Assembly: GCA_020796225.1 (NCBI GenBank)
Contig: CM036768.1
Coordinates: 43,019,396 to 43,083,395, forward strand
Source: Arion vulgaris
Taxonomy: Eukaryota > Mollusca > Gastropoda > Stylommatophora > Arionidae
Direction: 5' to 3'
DNA length: 64,000 bases
Below the pieces are notes generated by a model. That model saw only the letters and a list, made by a program, of their open reading frames with translations. It had not been told where the DNA came from and ran no database searches. Positions 47,798-57,567 of the stretch are shown piece after piece. Every line of letters begins with the position of its first letter. Position 1 is the stretch's first letter. A program made the position numbers and the translations under genes.

Positions 47798-48526
47798 CTC
47801 TCTCTCTCTCTCGATCGTTCTTAATCCGTTTGTATCATTCTATTGTGATATATAAACAGCCAAACATCAAGAACGGAATGTACGTGCACAGCTTTCAGTA
47901 CCAATTGGAGCTCAAGTGCTTATCCTTCGGTGATGTGTTCGATTTCAACCAGCGTTTACTGGGTTCGCTCTCCTCAAGTCTTTTGCTGTCCCCAGCCAAA
48001 ACCCAAAAGGCAGCAGGTTGATTTTTTCTTTCAGGGCAGCGACCCGTAGACGACCTGCCCTTCCTGGCTGATAAGAGTCATCTGCTTATTTATACCCGTC
48101 TTGTTAATGGACTGCTTGGTTTGCCTACCGTCCAGTTTTGTGTACGGTTTGCTCCGCTAGCCTTTAATTGTCCCCAATCAAACTATAAGGCAGCAGTAGT
48201 TTACTGCGAGCGGAAACGAGCACTGGTTTTACCTCTGTTGTGCTTTCCAGTTGTTTGCACCCTCGGGTGGTCCAGACACTTTCTTGACTGACGCGCCTGC
48301 CATGCTTGCCGCTCCGTGCCTGCCTTGTCTGCCGTGCTCGCCTTGCCTGCCGTGCTGGCCTTGTCTGCCGTGCTCGCCTTGCCTGCCGTGCTGGCCTTGT
48401 CTGCCGTGCTGGCCTTGTCTGCCGTCCCTGGCCTTTCTGGCCACATGTGGGCCCACCCGTGCATCGCTCGCATGCGTGCACGCTCTGCCCTGGTGCCTAA
48501 CTCAGCATTTCCGTCAATTTCCACTG
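47798..48526 (-). mobile_element. (GA)n-tailed repeat family, copy d, with TSD
   Basis: On the minus strand it runs from CAGTGGAAATTGACGGAAAT to GAACGATCGAGAGAGAGAG, with the (GA)n tail next to the left duplication. At 729 bp it is 5' truncated relative to copies c and e. It contains a GC-rich minisatellite at 48309-48430 (CTGCCGTGCTGGCCTTGT-type units), which creates spurious Ala/Cys/Pro ORFs. Removing it and one TTGTTCT restores LINE-5 as ...STVRT|KERMIDWFS.... The 3' tail plus 7-bp duplication indicate retroposition. Confidence 0.85.
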
Positions 48527-48774
48527 TTGTTCTTACTGTACTCTGGCTATCTTGATATAAGGCCATGGTGTTACCTAATAGTTTTTCCTGGACGCCATAT
48601 TATTGAAGGATCATCCATAGTTTGCACCTTTTTACTCTATCAAATGCCTTTTCCTGGTCTATAAATATAAGTTGTTTACTTTGATTGTATTCAATTATTT
48701 GTTCACAGATCTACCTTAGTATAAATATTGCGTCTGTGTAGCTCTTACCCCTCCTAAACCCAAACTGGCTATTG
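48527..48774 (-). pseudogene. LINE-5, middle segment (RT palm start)
   Basis: On the minus strand: NSQFGFRRGKSYTDAIFILR (near 48710-48770), [19 protein letters not shown] (48610-48670), and [20 protein letters not shown] up to the copy d boundary. The motif order matches RTE-like RT. It is bounded on the left by copy d and on the right by a piggyBac-like insert. Confidence 0.82.
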
Positions 48775-49795
48775 CAACCTTTAAACATTGGGATAAAGGG
48801 ATTTAGATAATTTAAATTAGATGCAACATGCCTATTTAAGTGGCTGTTATTTTGTATTCACTTTGCTTTTAAGTTCGTAACATGTATGTTTACTAATGCA
48901 AAACGTATGATAATTTCATAAATAATTGTAACAAAATTAATTATATATTTTTAAGGTGTCTAAACTCGTTGACTGAAGAACACCTCATTTCCCAATTGCC
49001 ATTTTGTAGAAATACCCAACTTGCTCCAGCCAAAATCACAAATTATGTGATAAAATAGATTCTAATAACTCAGATGACTGTCCTGATGAAGACACTAGTG
49101 ATTCTTCAAATATATGTACTTGTGTCGATGAACATTCTGTGCCTTGGTTACTTTGAGTCTGTTTGCAAGATACCAGAAAACGTTTTTCCTGATTATTTTG
49201 TCTAGCAAATATCATTGCGTACTCATATTTTTGTTAAATAATATCTTTTACTTGCAATATTTATAAATTATATACCTATTTAATGTTTATATATGATACT
49301 ATAAGTGTTAGCACTTTATGGGCTGCTTACTAGATAAATTCTGTATCATGTTCTCTTGAAAGCCATATTTATTGAATTCTTTAAAATATGAAAATATTGA
49401 TATTTTATAAATTTCATGATTACTGCCTTTCATATGTTCCAAACATGTTTAAATTCATAGATGTTTTGCAAATATGAAAACTTTAAAAGAATTGTAATAA
49501 AATATTTTTTTATATCCGCCATACCTTAATTTTTCCTTTTATGTGACTGTAAAAATATTTGTCATTTGTAGAATAAACTATTTTAGACTTTTCATAAGTA
49601 GGTCACGGATATAATATATTACATCACATTTATGTTAAAACCATTTATCCTGATAGCCAATCCAACTAGCTTTCCAACCATATATAACATATCTATTTCA
49701 ATGCAAAGAATTCATATGGTTGCTAAATATAGAACATGACATCAAAAATATCAAAACAACATTAAAAACCTGCCAATGGTTAAGGGTTAACTGGG
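48775..49795. mobile_element. piggyBac-like non-autonomous insertion (candidate)
   Basis: The right end on the plus strand is CCAATGGTTAAGGGTTAACT; the left is GCAACCTTTAAACATTGGG. Read inward, both ends resemble TTAACCCTTAACCATTGG, with TTAA as the target on the right and a diverged TGCA/GCAA on the left. Removing about 1 kb rejoins LINE-5 as ...ILEPQL + NSQFGF.... The interior is AT-rich with a short acidic, Cys-containing stretch (DDCPDEDTSDSS...CTCVDE, near 49080) and no transposase. Confidence 0.55.
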
Positions 49796-50110
49796 GCTCT
49801 AATATATGTCTTGTTCTTCGCTGCAATATTTTTGTAAACATTTTTCCTGTATGACACAAAAGAGAGATACCCCTGTATGTTTCATACTCTCTTTTGTCTC
49901 CCTGTTCTTCCATATTGGGACTATAATTGCTATCTTTCAGTCATCTGGAGCTTCTTGTGCCTCCCAAGTTATGTTACAAAATACCATCCTCTCTCCCTGA
50001 ATATATGAAATTTAATCTACTAACCAAAATCTGTTCCAGGCCATATTATCTCGCCCCAATTTGTCCAGCTTGTATTACTTCATATCATCAGCAATCTGGT
50101 CTGCTTTAAC
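49796..50110 (-). pseudogene. LINE-5, RT N-terminal segment
   Basis: On the minus strand: IVPIWKNRE..., YETYRGISLLCHTGKMFTKI and LQRRTRHILEPQL (49800-49905), the RT box just before the palm. One frameshift lies near 49915. No endonuclease is visible upstream, so LINE-5 is 5' truncated. Confidence 0.75.
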
Positions 50111-50227
50111 CATCATCAATACGTACACTTTAACAAATATTTAAACTTAAAAATAATATATTCTAAAATGTGGAATTTTCTGTTTACAGTACCTCACCAT
50201 CTTATGTCTCCTAGCTGTCATACTATA

Positions 50228-50959
50228 GGGGAGACCGGGCACAATGGGTCACGGGTACAGTGGGTATTAGGATACCTATGTAGAGAAATCAGTGAAAAAC
50301 AATACAAAATATTCTAGAGTTACATCCATTTGCTTATTATGCGATCATTGTTACTTTGAACGTTTGGTACTGCAACTCAGACTTTTACAGTTAAGATTTA
50401 GTTTTACGTTTCCGAACTAAATATTCACATCACAGGAAAAATTGTTAAGATTTACAACTGACGTAAGCAAGGCGTTACTTTTTATTGCTCTAATCTTATT
50501 TGTAGTACTAGGAATGTACCTAATGAAGAACATAAGTAATATTCACCACATGAGAGAAAGGATAACGTTTTTTTCACCGTGAGTGGTAGTGGGACAGAGT
50601 GGGTCACACCAACGGGGGCACAGTGGGATATGACATGTTGGTCACGAATTACCTTTTATGATGTTGGAGAACCCGTGGAAAATGCATGTGTGCCAGCATT
50701 CACTCCTTCCAATATTTAGTGAGTGTATTGTATGGCTTGTAGTATTTATCCCTTCATAAAGAATCATTTTTACTGAGTATGGTTTCTTACCTTCAACTCT
50801 AAGGACCATACTTTAATTGTATCTACCAGCACCGTGCACAAAAAATCTTTAGTGATACTAACTGTAGGCCTACAATACCTGTGATTGTAGGACAAGATGG
50901 TAGACCTACAAGTTCCCATGTTTGTACTCCATCTATATTGATACAAAGTTCTATAGTAA
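50228..50959 (+). pseudogene. pogo/Tigger-like DNA transposon, left part
   Basis: The element begins after TA with GGGGAGACCGGGCACAATGG, whose complement reappears at 53704-53727 as TGACCCACTGTGCCTCGGT. Subterminal repeats with GTGGGTCACA and GGGCACAGTGGG lie at 50585-50640. From about 50800 an open frame encodes the C-terminal part of a transposase (SDTNCRPTIPVIVGQDGRPT, then TPSILIQSSIVTIEN). No DDE catalytic core is present between the left end and this frame, so the copy is internally deleted. Confidence 0.75.
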
Positions 50960-52257
50960 TGTAGTAGTTTCACCTAGTACAAGGCCCCAGGAAAAAATAA
51001 TAAATCCAAGAAAAAATGGGTTGACCAAAAGAAAGGCTCGTGATCGTTCATAGTATTATATTCTTGATTTAAAATATAACATCACTCTTTCCACACTTCT
51101 GTCTTACTACAAACTAAGATGTTAGTGAATACAACTAACCTAACACTTTCCACACTTCTGTCTTACTACAAACTAAGATGTTAGTGAATACAACTAACCT
51201 AACACTTTCCACACTTCTGTCTTACTACAAACTAAGATGTTAGTGAATACAACTAACCTAACACCATTGTGATCAATTAGCAACAAGATACATAAAATTA
51301 TGTAATAATGAACTCAGGCTATGCATATATCAATTTAACCTTAGAAATATTCACAGCAATAATCGTTTTTAACCTGTCATCACAAATTTGATTGTTATAA
51401 TACACTCTTCCATTTAAGTAGTAAAATTGTTCAAGTTCGATGGAACCAATGGTTGATAATTACTGGATGATGATAAGAAGGTTCAGTCCTTTCCTGTCAG
51501 ATATGGAACGTCTTGAACACGGTTGCAGCATCCATCAGGTGGTGGTCGTCATACATCTGGGTAGACGTCTAAGTTCCTAGTTAGGTTCGAGGTAGTGTCG
51601 TCTCTGTCCGATGAGGCACCGTGGTCGGGTCATCCAAGATGATGATTAATTGTTTCTCTGTTATCGTATATGAACAGTCGAATCACAGTAAGATTACTCC
51701 TATAGATATAACTACACTTTCTAGTACGAGTTCTGCCAAGTAGAACTATAGTTGATTTCTCACCTCTAGCAGCAATGTACAGAAGGATACTTGGAAGGAA
51801 CAATAAACTGACAGAAACAATTCCTGAGTCTAACCGAATCTGAGTCTCTATCATCTACTACTTCGCTGTTTGTTCAACATGTTACCTTTATAAATCTCTG
51901 AAATAAATCACCATGTTCAATTGTCTTGATAGATTGTCTCACATACATACCTTCTCAATAACACCCTTGAAATCTCTTAATAGTTTTTCCAGCGTCCTCT
52001 CTCATCCAGCTATAATGTGTATCGCTCTATTTTCTTTTGTTGACTTCACAAAGCAATGCTCTATAATAATGGCGACCCCCTTGTCTTCTGCTGCCCTTCA
52101 AGTGGGCCGTGTGCAAAAAGTAACCCGGATGGATTGACCGTTACCTACTTCACTATGTTGGAGTACGGCTGACCATTTTACCATAAACTGGAGTATTCAA
52201 AGTATGGTTGCCAGTTGACCACTGTTCCATCCTCTTGTCCTGCATAACCCTGTTACA
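50960..52257. mobile_element. LTR-like insertion 2 in the Tigger frame, 4-bp TSD
   Basis: 1,298 bp starting TGTAGTAG and ending CTGTTACA, with GTAA on both sides (50956-50959 and 52258-52261). ACAAGGCCCC near its start matches insertion 1. It contains three copies of a 59-bp repeat (51084-51260). Removing it and one GTAA leaves the transposase frame open across the join. Confidence 0.82.
51084..51260. repeat. 59-bp tandem repeat, 3 copies
   Basis: The unit contains ACACTTTCCACACTTCTGTC, TTACTACAAACTAAGATGTT and AGTGAATACAACTAACCTA. Copies start near 51084, 51143 and 51202. Confidence 0.95.
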
Positions 52258-52353
52258 GTAACAATAGAAAACATTTTCCCACATCCTCAAGGAGTTTCAA
52301 AATCATCCACACTAAGTCAGTGTAGAAAGAGTGCCAAGACAACTATCTTAACT
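52258..52353 (+). pseudogene. Tigger transposase, segment between the two insertions
   Basis: The open frame NIFPHPQGVSKSSTLSQCRK, SAKTTILT continues from 50959 and into 52847. The 'R+...ILTDT..K' pattern is characteristic of the region after the DDE domain in pogo/Tigger proteins. Confidence 0.78.
52341..52353 (+). repeat. 13-bp TSD of truncated LINE, left copy
   Basis: AACTATCTTAACT, identical to 52834-52846. Confidence 0.95.
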
Positions 52354-52833
52354 CTCTCTCTCTCTCTTGCGATCCCGGCCTAGACTGATGGACCAACTTT
52401 TATCATGAATGTTACCATGTTTTTAAGGGACTCCGTTCCTCAGTACAGATTCTCGCGAAGCTCTGTGTTATGGAGCCAGATTTCTTTGCTTATACCTGCT
52501 ATCAGTTGACAATATTGCAGTATGTGAGTCATGTCCGCCTTTTTGCAGGGGCACAGGCTAGTTGTGCCAATTTAAAATTTGTTAAACATGTGGGCGCGGA
52601 GCTTGTTGTGGCCGGTACGGAGGCGAGTGTGGCAACTTGTTCACTACGAGACAGACCATAGAACCCGTCGCTGTTGTTGTACTGAGGATGTTCTTGTGTC
52701 CATTTGTTTGTATAGTGCCAGCCGATATTTATTCTGGCTTCCTCATAACTTATCTCAAGATCAGTCTGAGGTAGTCGTCTGCCTTCTTTAGCTAGCTTGT
52801 CGGCGTGTTCATTTCCGCTTATATTGCAGTGTG
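52354..52833 (-). mobile_element. 5'-truncated copy of LINE-2 family
   Basis: 480 bp closely similar to 24281-24750, including the C-terminal Cys/His box region and the tail (minus strand GGATCGCAAGAGAGAGAG). The 13-bp duplication on both sides shows a clean target-primed insertion. It contains only the last part of the ORF. Its insertion into Tigger shows the LINE-2 family was active after Tigger arrived. Confidence 0.92.
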
Positions 52834-53727
52834 AACTATCTTAACTGATACCCATGTAAAAGAAATGTTTAAAGCAGAATGGTTTGCCAAACTAGAGAAA
52901 TTTAAATCTAAAAAAAAACACAAGTTAAAAAGTGTAGGCCTAACCCAGATTCGAAAGAAGATTCTGTTCCAACTTTGCAATGCACAAAAAGATTATAATA
53001 GTGAACAAGATGAGGATTTGAATTCAGGAAGTAAATCAGAGGTGTCAGATCTGCCTACTTTGGAATCTGATGACATTGACTTAGTGACTGATATAGAACA
53101 CTTAAAACCAGGGGATTATGCGTTAATCAGATTTGCAACCAAAATGTCAATAGTTCATATACTACAAAAATAGCATCCGTCAACAACTGTCTCAAAGAAT
53201 GGGAGGTTCATTACTTGAAATATCACAAATGGCATTCATTATGCCTGGTGAGCCTGAGGAATTTGTCACAAATGCAGTTGATATCCGCATGAAATTGCTG
53301 CCTCCTGTTGAGCATGTAGGGACTGAAAGAATGCGAAAGCGGTTTATTTTTCCTGTGGATTTGTTCTATTTTAATCTCCAGTTATGCAGATAATCTCCAT
53401 GTTGTTCAGCAATGTATGTGAAAGATGTAAGAAGTTAAAAAAAAAGTTTACGTCTGTTGTGAAGCTTGTTATATGTCCTGATTGTTGACCCACTGTGACC
53501 CTAGTACTGAACCACTGTGCCCCTATACTGGGGTACAGCGGGTCACATGGGGTAGGGTAGTGGTAACGTATTTTATGCCTAGCAGTTGTTAGTTTAACAC
53601 AAAATATATTTTTTTACTGTGAACTTAAGTGGTAACCCTATACACTGGTACAATAAACTTAAATTTTCAGAACTTTCAGAGCTGCATTTATTTATAAAAA
53701 ATATGACCCACTGTGCCTCGGTTCATT
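52834..53727 (+). pseudogene. pogo/Tigger-like transposase C-terminus and right end
   Basis: After the target duplication the frame continues LTDTHVKEMFKAEWFAKLEK (52840-52905), an acidic stretch (SEQDEDLNSG-type) and DYALIRFATK. A stop or frameshift at about 53173 precedes the distal block (QMAFIMPGEPEEFVTNAVDI, RKRFIFPVDLFYF). This small C-terminal domain (DY.LV+F, then F.FP.D) is common in Tigger-type transposases. The right terminal inverted repeat is at 53704-53727, with further GTGACCC / GGGTCAC subterminal repeats at 53490-53560. Confidence 0.8.
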
Positions 53728-54060
53728 GCAACATTTATTGTTAGTTAATAGAAGATATAACAGTGTATTTCTGTCGCCACTTAGCTATTATATTATAACT
53801 TTTGCAACATTTATTGTTAGTTAATAGAAGATATAACAGTGTATTTCTGTCACTACTTAGCTATTATATTATAACTTTTGCAACATTTATTGTTAGTTAA
53901 TAGAAGATATAACAGTGTATTTCTGTCACTACTTAGCTATTATATTATAACTTTTGCAACATTTATTGTTAGTTAATAGAAGATATAACAGTGTATTTCT
54001 GTTGCTACTTAGCTATTATATTATAACTTTAGCAACATTTATTTGTTAGTTGATCAAATC
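53728..54060. repeat. 76-bp tandem repeat, about 4 copies
   Basis: The unit contains GCAACATTTATTGTTAGTTA, ATAGAAGATATAACAGTGTA and TTTCTGTCACTACTTAGC. Copies start at about 53728, 53804, 53880, 53956 and 54032 (partial). It lies in the M13 intron just upstream of the second visible exon. Confidence 0.95.
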
Positions 54061-54094
54061 TCGTCTCTAACTTTGCAACTATTACGTTTCCTAG

Positions 54095-54312
54095 CAACCA
54101 GATCTACACAAGATACAGACATCATAAAGATTATCACAAATAATTTTGGATCATGGCCTCTGGTAGATGATAACTGGAATGAAAAAAACTTTGACCTAGA
54201 AAATTTTCTTAGAAAAGCTATTCATCTTGGAGTTCATCCTATTATACAATTTGAGGTTGGTGTCAACGAGTTTTTTTACGAAACAAAGGGCACCGGCACC
54301 CATGTGCTAAGT
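54095..54312 (+). CDS. M13 metallopeptidase exon with GGWP-type motif
   Basis: 218 bases from acceptor TTACGTTTCCTAG to donor GTGAGT. Two leading bases (CA) complete the codon begun by the exon at 45417. It encodes DIIKIITNNFGSWPLVDDNW, NEKNFDLENFLRKAIHLGVH, PIIQFEV and GTGTHVLS. M13 proteins show the same order: 'iggWP...W....fd....l..l...g...lf...v' and then '..hil'. From the SC cysteine of the previous exon to GSWP there are 21 residues, the spacing I expect in the family. The exon ends in phase 0 and the next visible exon begins in phase 0. Confidence 0.88.
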
Positions 54313-54544
54313 GTGAGTACATATTGAACATAGTATTTTATAGGTTGATGGATACATCTAAAAGCATTAACATTTATTAAACAAAAACTATATTTTAAAC
54401 CCAAAGACCCCTTAATATGTGATACTATAGAAATACTGACATATTCTCCAGAATCGTTCTCAACAGCCTCACGATGCATCTTGATGCAGGACTTTTACTT
54501 AAGTAAATGTGCATTTCAGAAATTAGCTGAGAAAATAAATGTGC

Positions 54545-54935
54545 ATTTATTGCCAGACAACATCAAGAAAATTGCCTAGAACAGAATTGGGACTCATTTT
54601 TAGTTTATTATTGACCTGGTTCAGACATTTGATACAGTCAGTAGAGATGTATCCTGGAAGAAGAACATCAAATGTAAGTCAAGTTTGCTTTAATACATTT
54701 ATCACAATAGTGCAGCAGTTGCAATATGGGATGCAGATCACAGTTTCAGATAATAACGAAATATCAGAACTACTTTCAGTCTTGAATTAAAACAAGGACT
54801 TTGTTCAGTACCATATTTCATAGCTGTATGGTTTCAGAGACAGTAACAACGGAATCAATATCAGATACGGTATCTATGGTAAATTGTTTAACCTACCGAG
54901 TCTTCACACTAAAACCAAGGTTAAGTCACATAAAC
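54545..54935 (+). pseudogene. LINE-6 (RTE/CR1-like), RT core remnant
   Basis: Across frameshifts the plus strand reads RQHQENCLEQNWDSFLVY, then FDTVSRDVSWKKN (54627-54665), FNTFITIVQQLQYGMQITVS (54690-54755) and finally INIRYGIYGKLFNLPSL-like sequence (54855-54915). This follows the order of an RT palm ('RQ.QEKC.EQN.DL ... AFDTVSR..LW ... GMQ ... F.GKLFNL'). It is followed by (CA)n at 54945-55000 and then a minisatellite. The rest of the element continues near 56240. Confidence 0.75.
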
Positions 54936-55004
54936 ACACACCACACAACACATACACACTCTCATACATACACGCACACACACACACACCCACACACACA
55001 TGCA

Positions 55005-55735
55005 CGTAGATCTCTGTATACTTTATATTATTTCTTGATCCCTGTATACTTTATATTATTTGTAGATCTATGTATACTTTATATTATTTGTAGATCTATG
55101 TATACTTTATATTATTTGTTGATCGCTGTATACTTTATATTATTTGTTGATCTCTGTATACTTTATATTATTTGTAGATCTATGTATACTTTATATTATT
55201 TGTAGATCTATGTATACTTTATATTATTTGTTGATCGCTGTATACTTTATATTATTTGCTGATGTATGTATACTTTATAATATTTGTAGATCTCTGTATA
55301 CTTTATATTATTTGTTGATCTCTGTATACTTTATATTATTTGTAGATCTATGTATACTTTATAATATTTGTAGATCTCTGTATACTTTATATTATTTGTT
55401 GATCTCTGTATACTTTATATTATTTGCTGATGTATGTATACTTTATACTATTTGTTGATCTCTGTACACTTTATATTATTTGTTGAAGTATGTATCCTTT
55501 ATATTATTTGTTGATCTCTGTATACTTTATATTATTTGTAGATCGCTGTATACTTTATATCATTTGTTGATCTCTGTATACTTTATATTATTTGTTGATC
55601 TCTGTATACTTTATATTATTTGTAGATCTCTGTATACTTTATATTATTTGTAGATCTCTGTATACTTTATATTATTTGTAGATCTCTGTATACTTTATAT
55701 TATTTGTTGATCTCTGTATACTTTATATTAACATT
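55005..55735. repeat. 28-bp minisatellite, about 26 copies
   Basis: The unit is TGTATACTTTATATTATTTG + TTGATCTC, with the variants TAGATCTA and CTGATGTA. The Leu/Tyr/Ile-rich plus-strand ORFs across it are artefacts. Confidence 0.96.
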
Positions 55736-55799
55736 GAGTTTAATTTGCAGGAAAGATTAGACATATTTCCTGTAGACAGATTTTACTTTGAACGTATCG

Positions 55800-56240
55800 T
55801 CAATACTGAGACAGCTGCAGTAATATATCAATACTGAGACAAATTAAGTGATATATCAATACTGAGACAACTAAAGTAATATATCAATACTGAGACAACT
55901 AAAATAATATATCAATACTGAGACAACTAAAATAATATATCAATACTGAGACAGCTAAAGTAATATATCAATACTGAGACAACTGAAGTAATATATCAAT
56001 ACTGAGATAACTAAAGTAATATATCAATACTGAGACAACTAAAGTAATATATCAATACTGAGACAATTAAAGTAAAATATCAATACTGAGATAACTAAAG
56101 TAATATATCAATACTGAGATAACTAAAGTAATATATCAATCAGTTTCTGAGACAACTAAAGTAATATATCAATATTGAGACAACTAAAGTAATGTATCAA
56201 TGCTGAGACAACTAAAGTAATATATTAATCAGTTTCAGGA
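55800..56240. repeat. Second 28-bp minisatellite, about 15 copies
   Basis: The unit is AACTAAAGTAATATATCAAT + ACTGAGAC, unrelated in sequence to the 28-bp unit just upstream. It ends beside the LINE-6 continuation. Confidence 0.95.
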
Positions 56241-56411
56241 GGAAAAAATGCCCGTTTACTTGACCAACTTAAAATTAAATTGTGAAGATTGAGGGTTGTG
56301 AACAGATTTACATACATTGGGAGCTCACTTCCCCAAAATGTCAGCAGTTATGATGAATTAAACACCAGGATATTTAATGCTGGTAGCATATTTGTTAGAC
56401 TATACATTAAA
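56241..56411 (+). pseudogene. LINE-6, post-palm segment
   Basis: The plus strand reads VNRFTYIGSSLPQNVSSYDE then LNTRIFNAGSIFVRLYI (56296-56411), matching 'F.YLGS.L......DE...RI..A...F.RL'. It is cut after VRLYIK by LINE-7, with a 9-bp duplication. Confidence 0.8.
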
Positions 56412-57031
56412 CTATACATTAGACTTTACATATTTGGGTAGTAAAGTGTCAAACAACGGAGGCACGATGAAAGAAATAAACTCTCGTATTGCTATAGCAG
56501 CTAGTGCCTTCACAAAATTAACGAATATCTGGCAATCTCAAGACCTTAGTATATACACAAAAGTTAAATTATTTAGGTCATGTGTGATTCCTGTACTGAC
56601 CTACGGTTGTGAAAGTTGGAAATCAACAAAGAAAATTGATAAGAAACTGGAGAACTTTGAGAATAAACGTCTCCGAAAATTATTAAAAGTAAACTGGAGT
56701 GATTTCGTTTCTAACAACACAGTGAGAGATAGAACACACCAACAACCCGTATCAAATATTATAAGAAACGAAGGTGGAAATATTTAGGTCATGTTCTTAG
56801 ATCAGATGAAAAGAGACTAAATCGACAAGTCCTAATGTGGTTACCAGTTGGGAAAAGAAAACGTAGAAGACCAAAGACCATTCGAAGAACCATCCAACAA
56901 GAAAGTAAACTATTGGGATGTAAAACCATACAAGATCTCCAACTGCTAGCAAAGAACCGTATCACATGGAGATCTAAAACCTCTGCCCTATGTGCCGCCT
57001 TTGGCACGAAAGGAACAAACTAACTAACTAA
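56412..57031 (+). mobile_element. LINE-7, 5'-truncated 3' end with (AACT)n tail
   Basis: 620 bp encoding LDFTYLGSKVSNNGGTMKEI, VIPVLTYGCESWKSTKKIDK and RLRKLLKVNW. After one frameshift, WKYLGHVLRSDEKRLNRQVL and KRKRRRPKTIRRT follow. The tail is AACTAACTAACTAA. TACATTAAA occurs on both sides (56403-56411 and 57032-57040). It resembles the LINE at 9925-11467 more than its host LINE-6. Confidence 0.87.
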
Positions 57032-57283
57032 TACATTAAATTCTGATACAGATTTGAGATTGGTTTACAGACAAAACCAAAGTTATCCGTAGCTATAGTG
57101 ATTCCAGAACAGTTGAATGCAAGTAAAGTAATGACTGCGTATCAGCAGGCAGCACGTTAAGATATACTTACTACTTCTACACCAGTCAAGAGAAGGAAGG
57201 TGATGAATATCAGATGCAAGGACAAAACAGATATACAACAATTTTTTACAGAAAATGAATCCATAGTATCTCATCAGCATTAC
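57032..57283 (+). pseudogene. LINE-6, distal segment
   Basis: After LINE-7 the frame resumes as EIGLQTKPKLSVAIVIPEQL then NASKVMTAYQQ (57058-57160), matching 'L.TK.K...A.V.P.LL....E.WT.Y'. It then reads MNIRCKDKTDIQQFF up to the SINE. Confidence 0.65.
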
Positions 57284-57293
57284 TCCTTGTAGC

Positions 57294-57567
57294 CGCGGTA
57301 GTGTAGTTGTTAGTGAACTTGCTTCTCAAGGCTGGTGGTCTGGGTTCAACTCCTGCGCGTAGAATTTTTCCCGACCGCGACGGCTCTCAGGTCGACCCAG
57401 CCTCAACTGGGAACTAGACATGCTTTGGAATAGTATAGGCGGCCGGCGTGGTACTGACCACATCACCCATCGTGTGCCGACGATCAATGAAAAATACAGG
57501 TCTAACACTGTATTGCCCTAAGTACCACGAGGTATAAAAGGGTTCCTTTACTTACTTTACTTATTAT
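57294..57567 (+). mobile_element. tRNA-derived SINE with 10-bp TSD
   Basis: The head is CGCGGTAGTGTAGTTGTTAG, with an A-box-like GTAGTGTAGTTGTTAG and a B box GGGTTCAACTCC at about 57342-57353, giving a tRNA-like 5' region. The body contains CTCAGGTCGACCCAGCCTCA and GGCCGGCGTGGTACTGACCA, and the tail is TTTACTTACTTTACTTATTA. TCCTTGTAGC flanks it at 57284-57293 and 57568-57577. The boundary base at the 5' end is ambiguous because the SINE may itself start with GC. Confidence 0.82.

Noticed and set aside
48201..48566. Ala/Arg/Gly-rich ORFs on both strands near 48.3 kb
   Set aside because: Produced by a GC-rich minisatellite inside a non-coding repeat copy.
55753..55810. Possible M13 exon or Tigger C-terminal piece (ERLDIFPVDRFYFE) after a TTTAATTTGCAG acceptor-like site
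   Set aside because: Position between two M13 exons that already join in phase excludes it as an exon; similarity to the Tigger FPVDLFYF block is too short.
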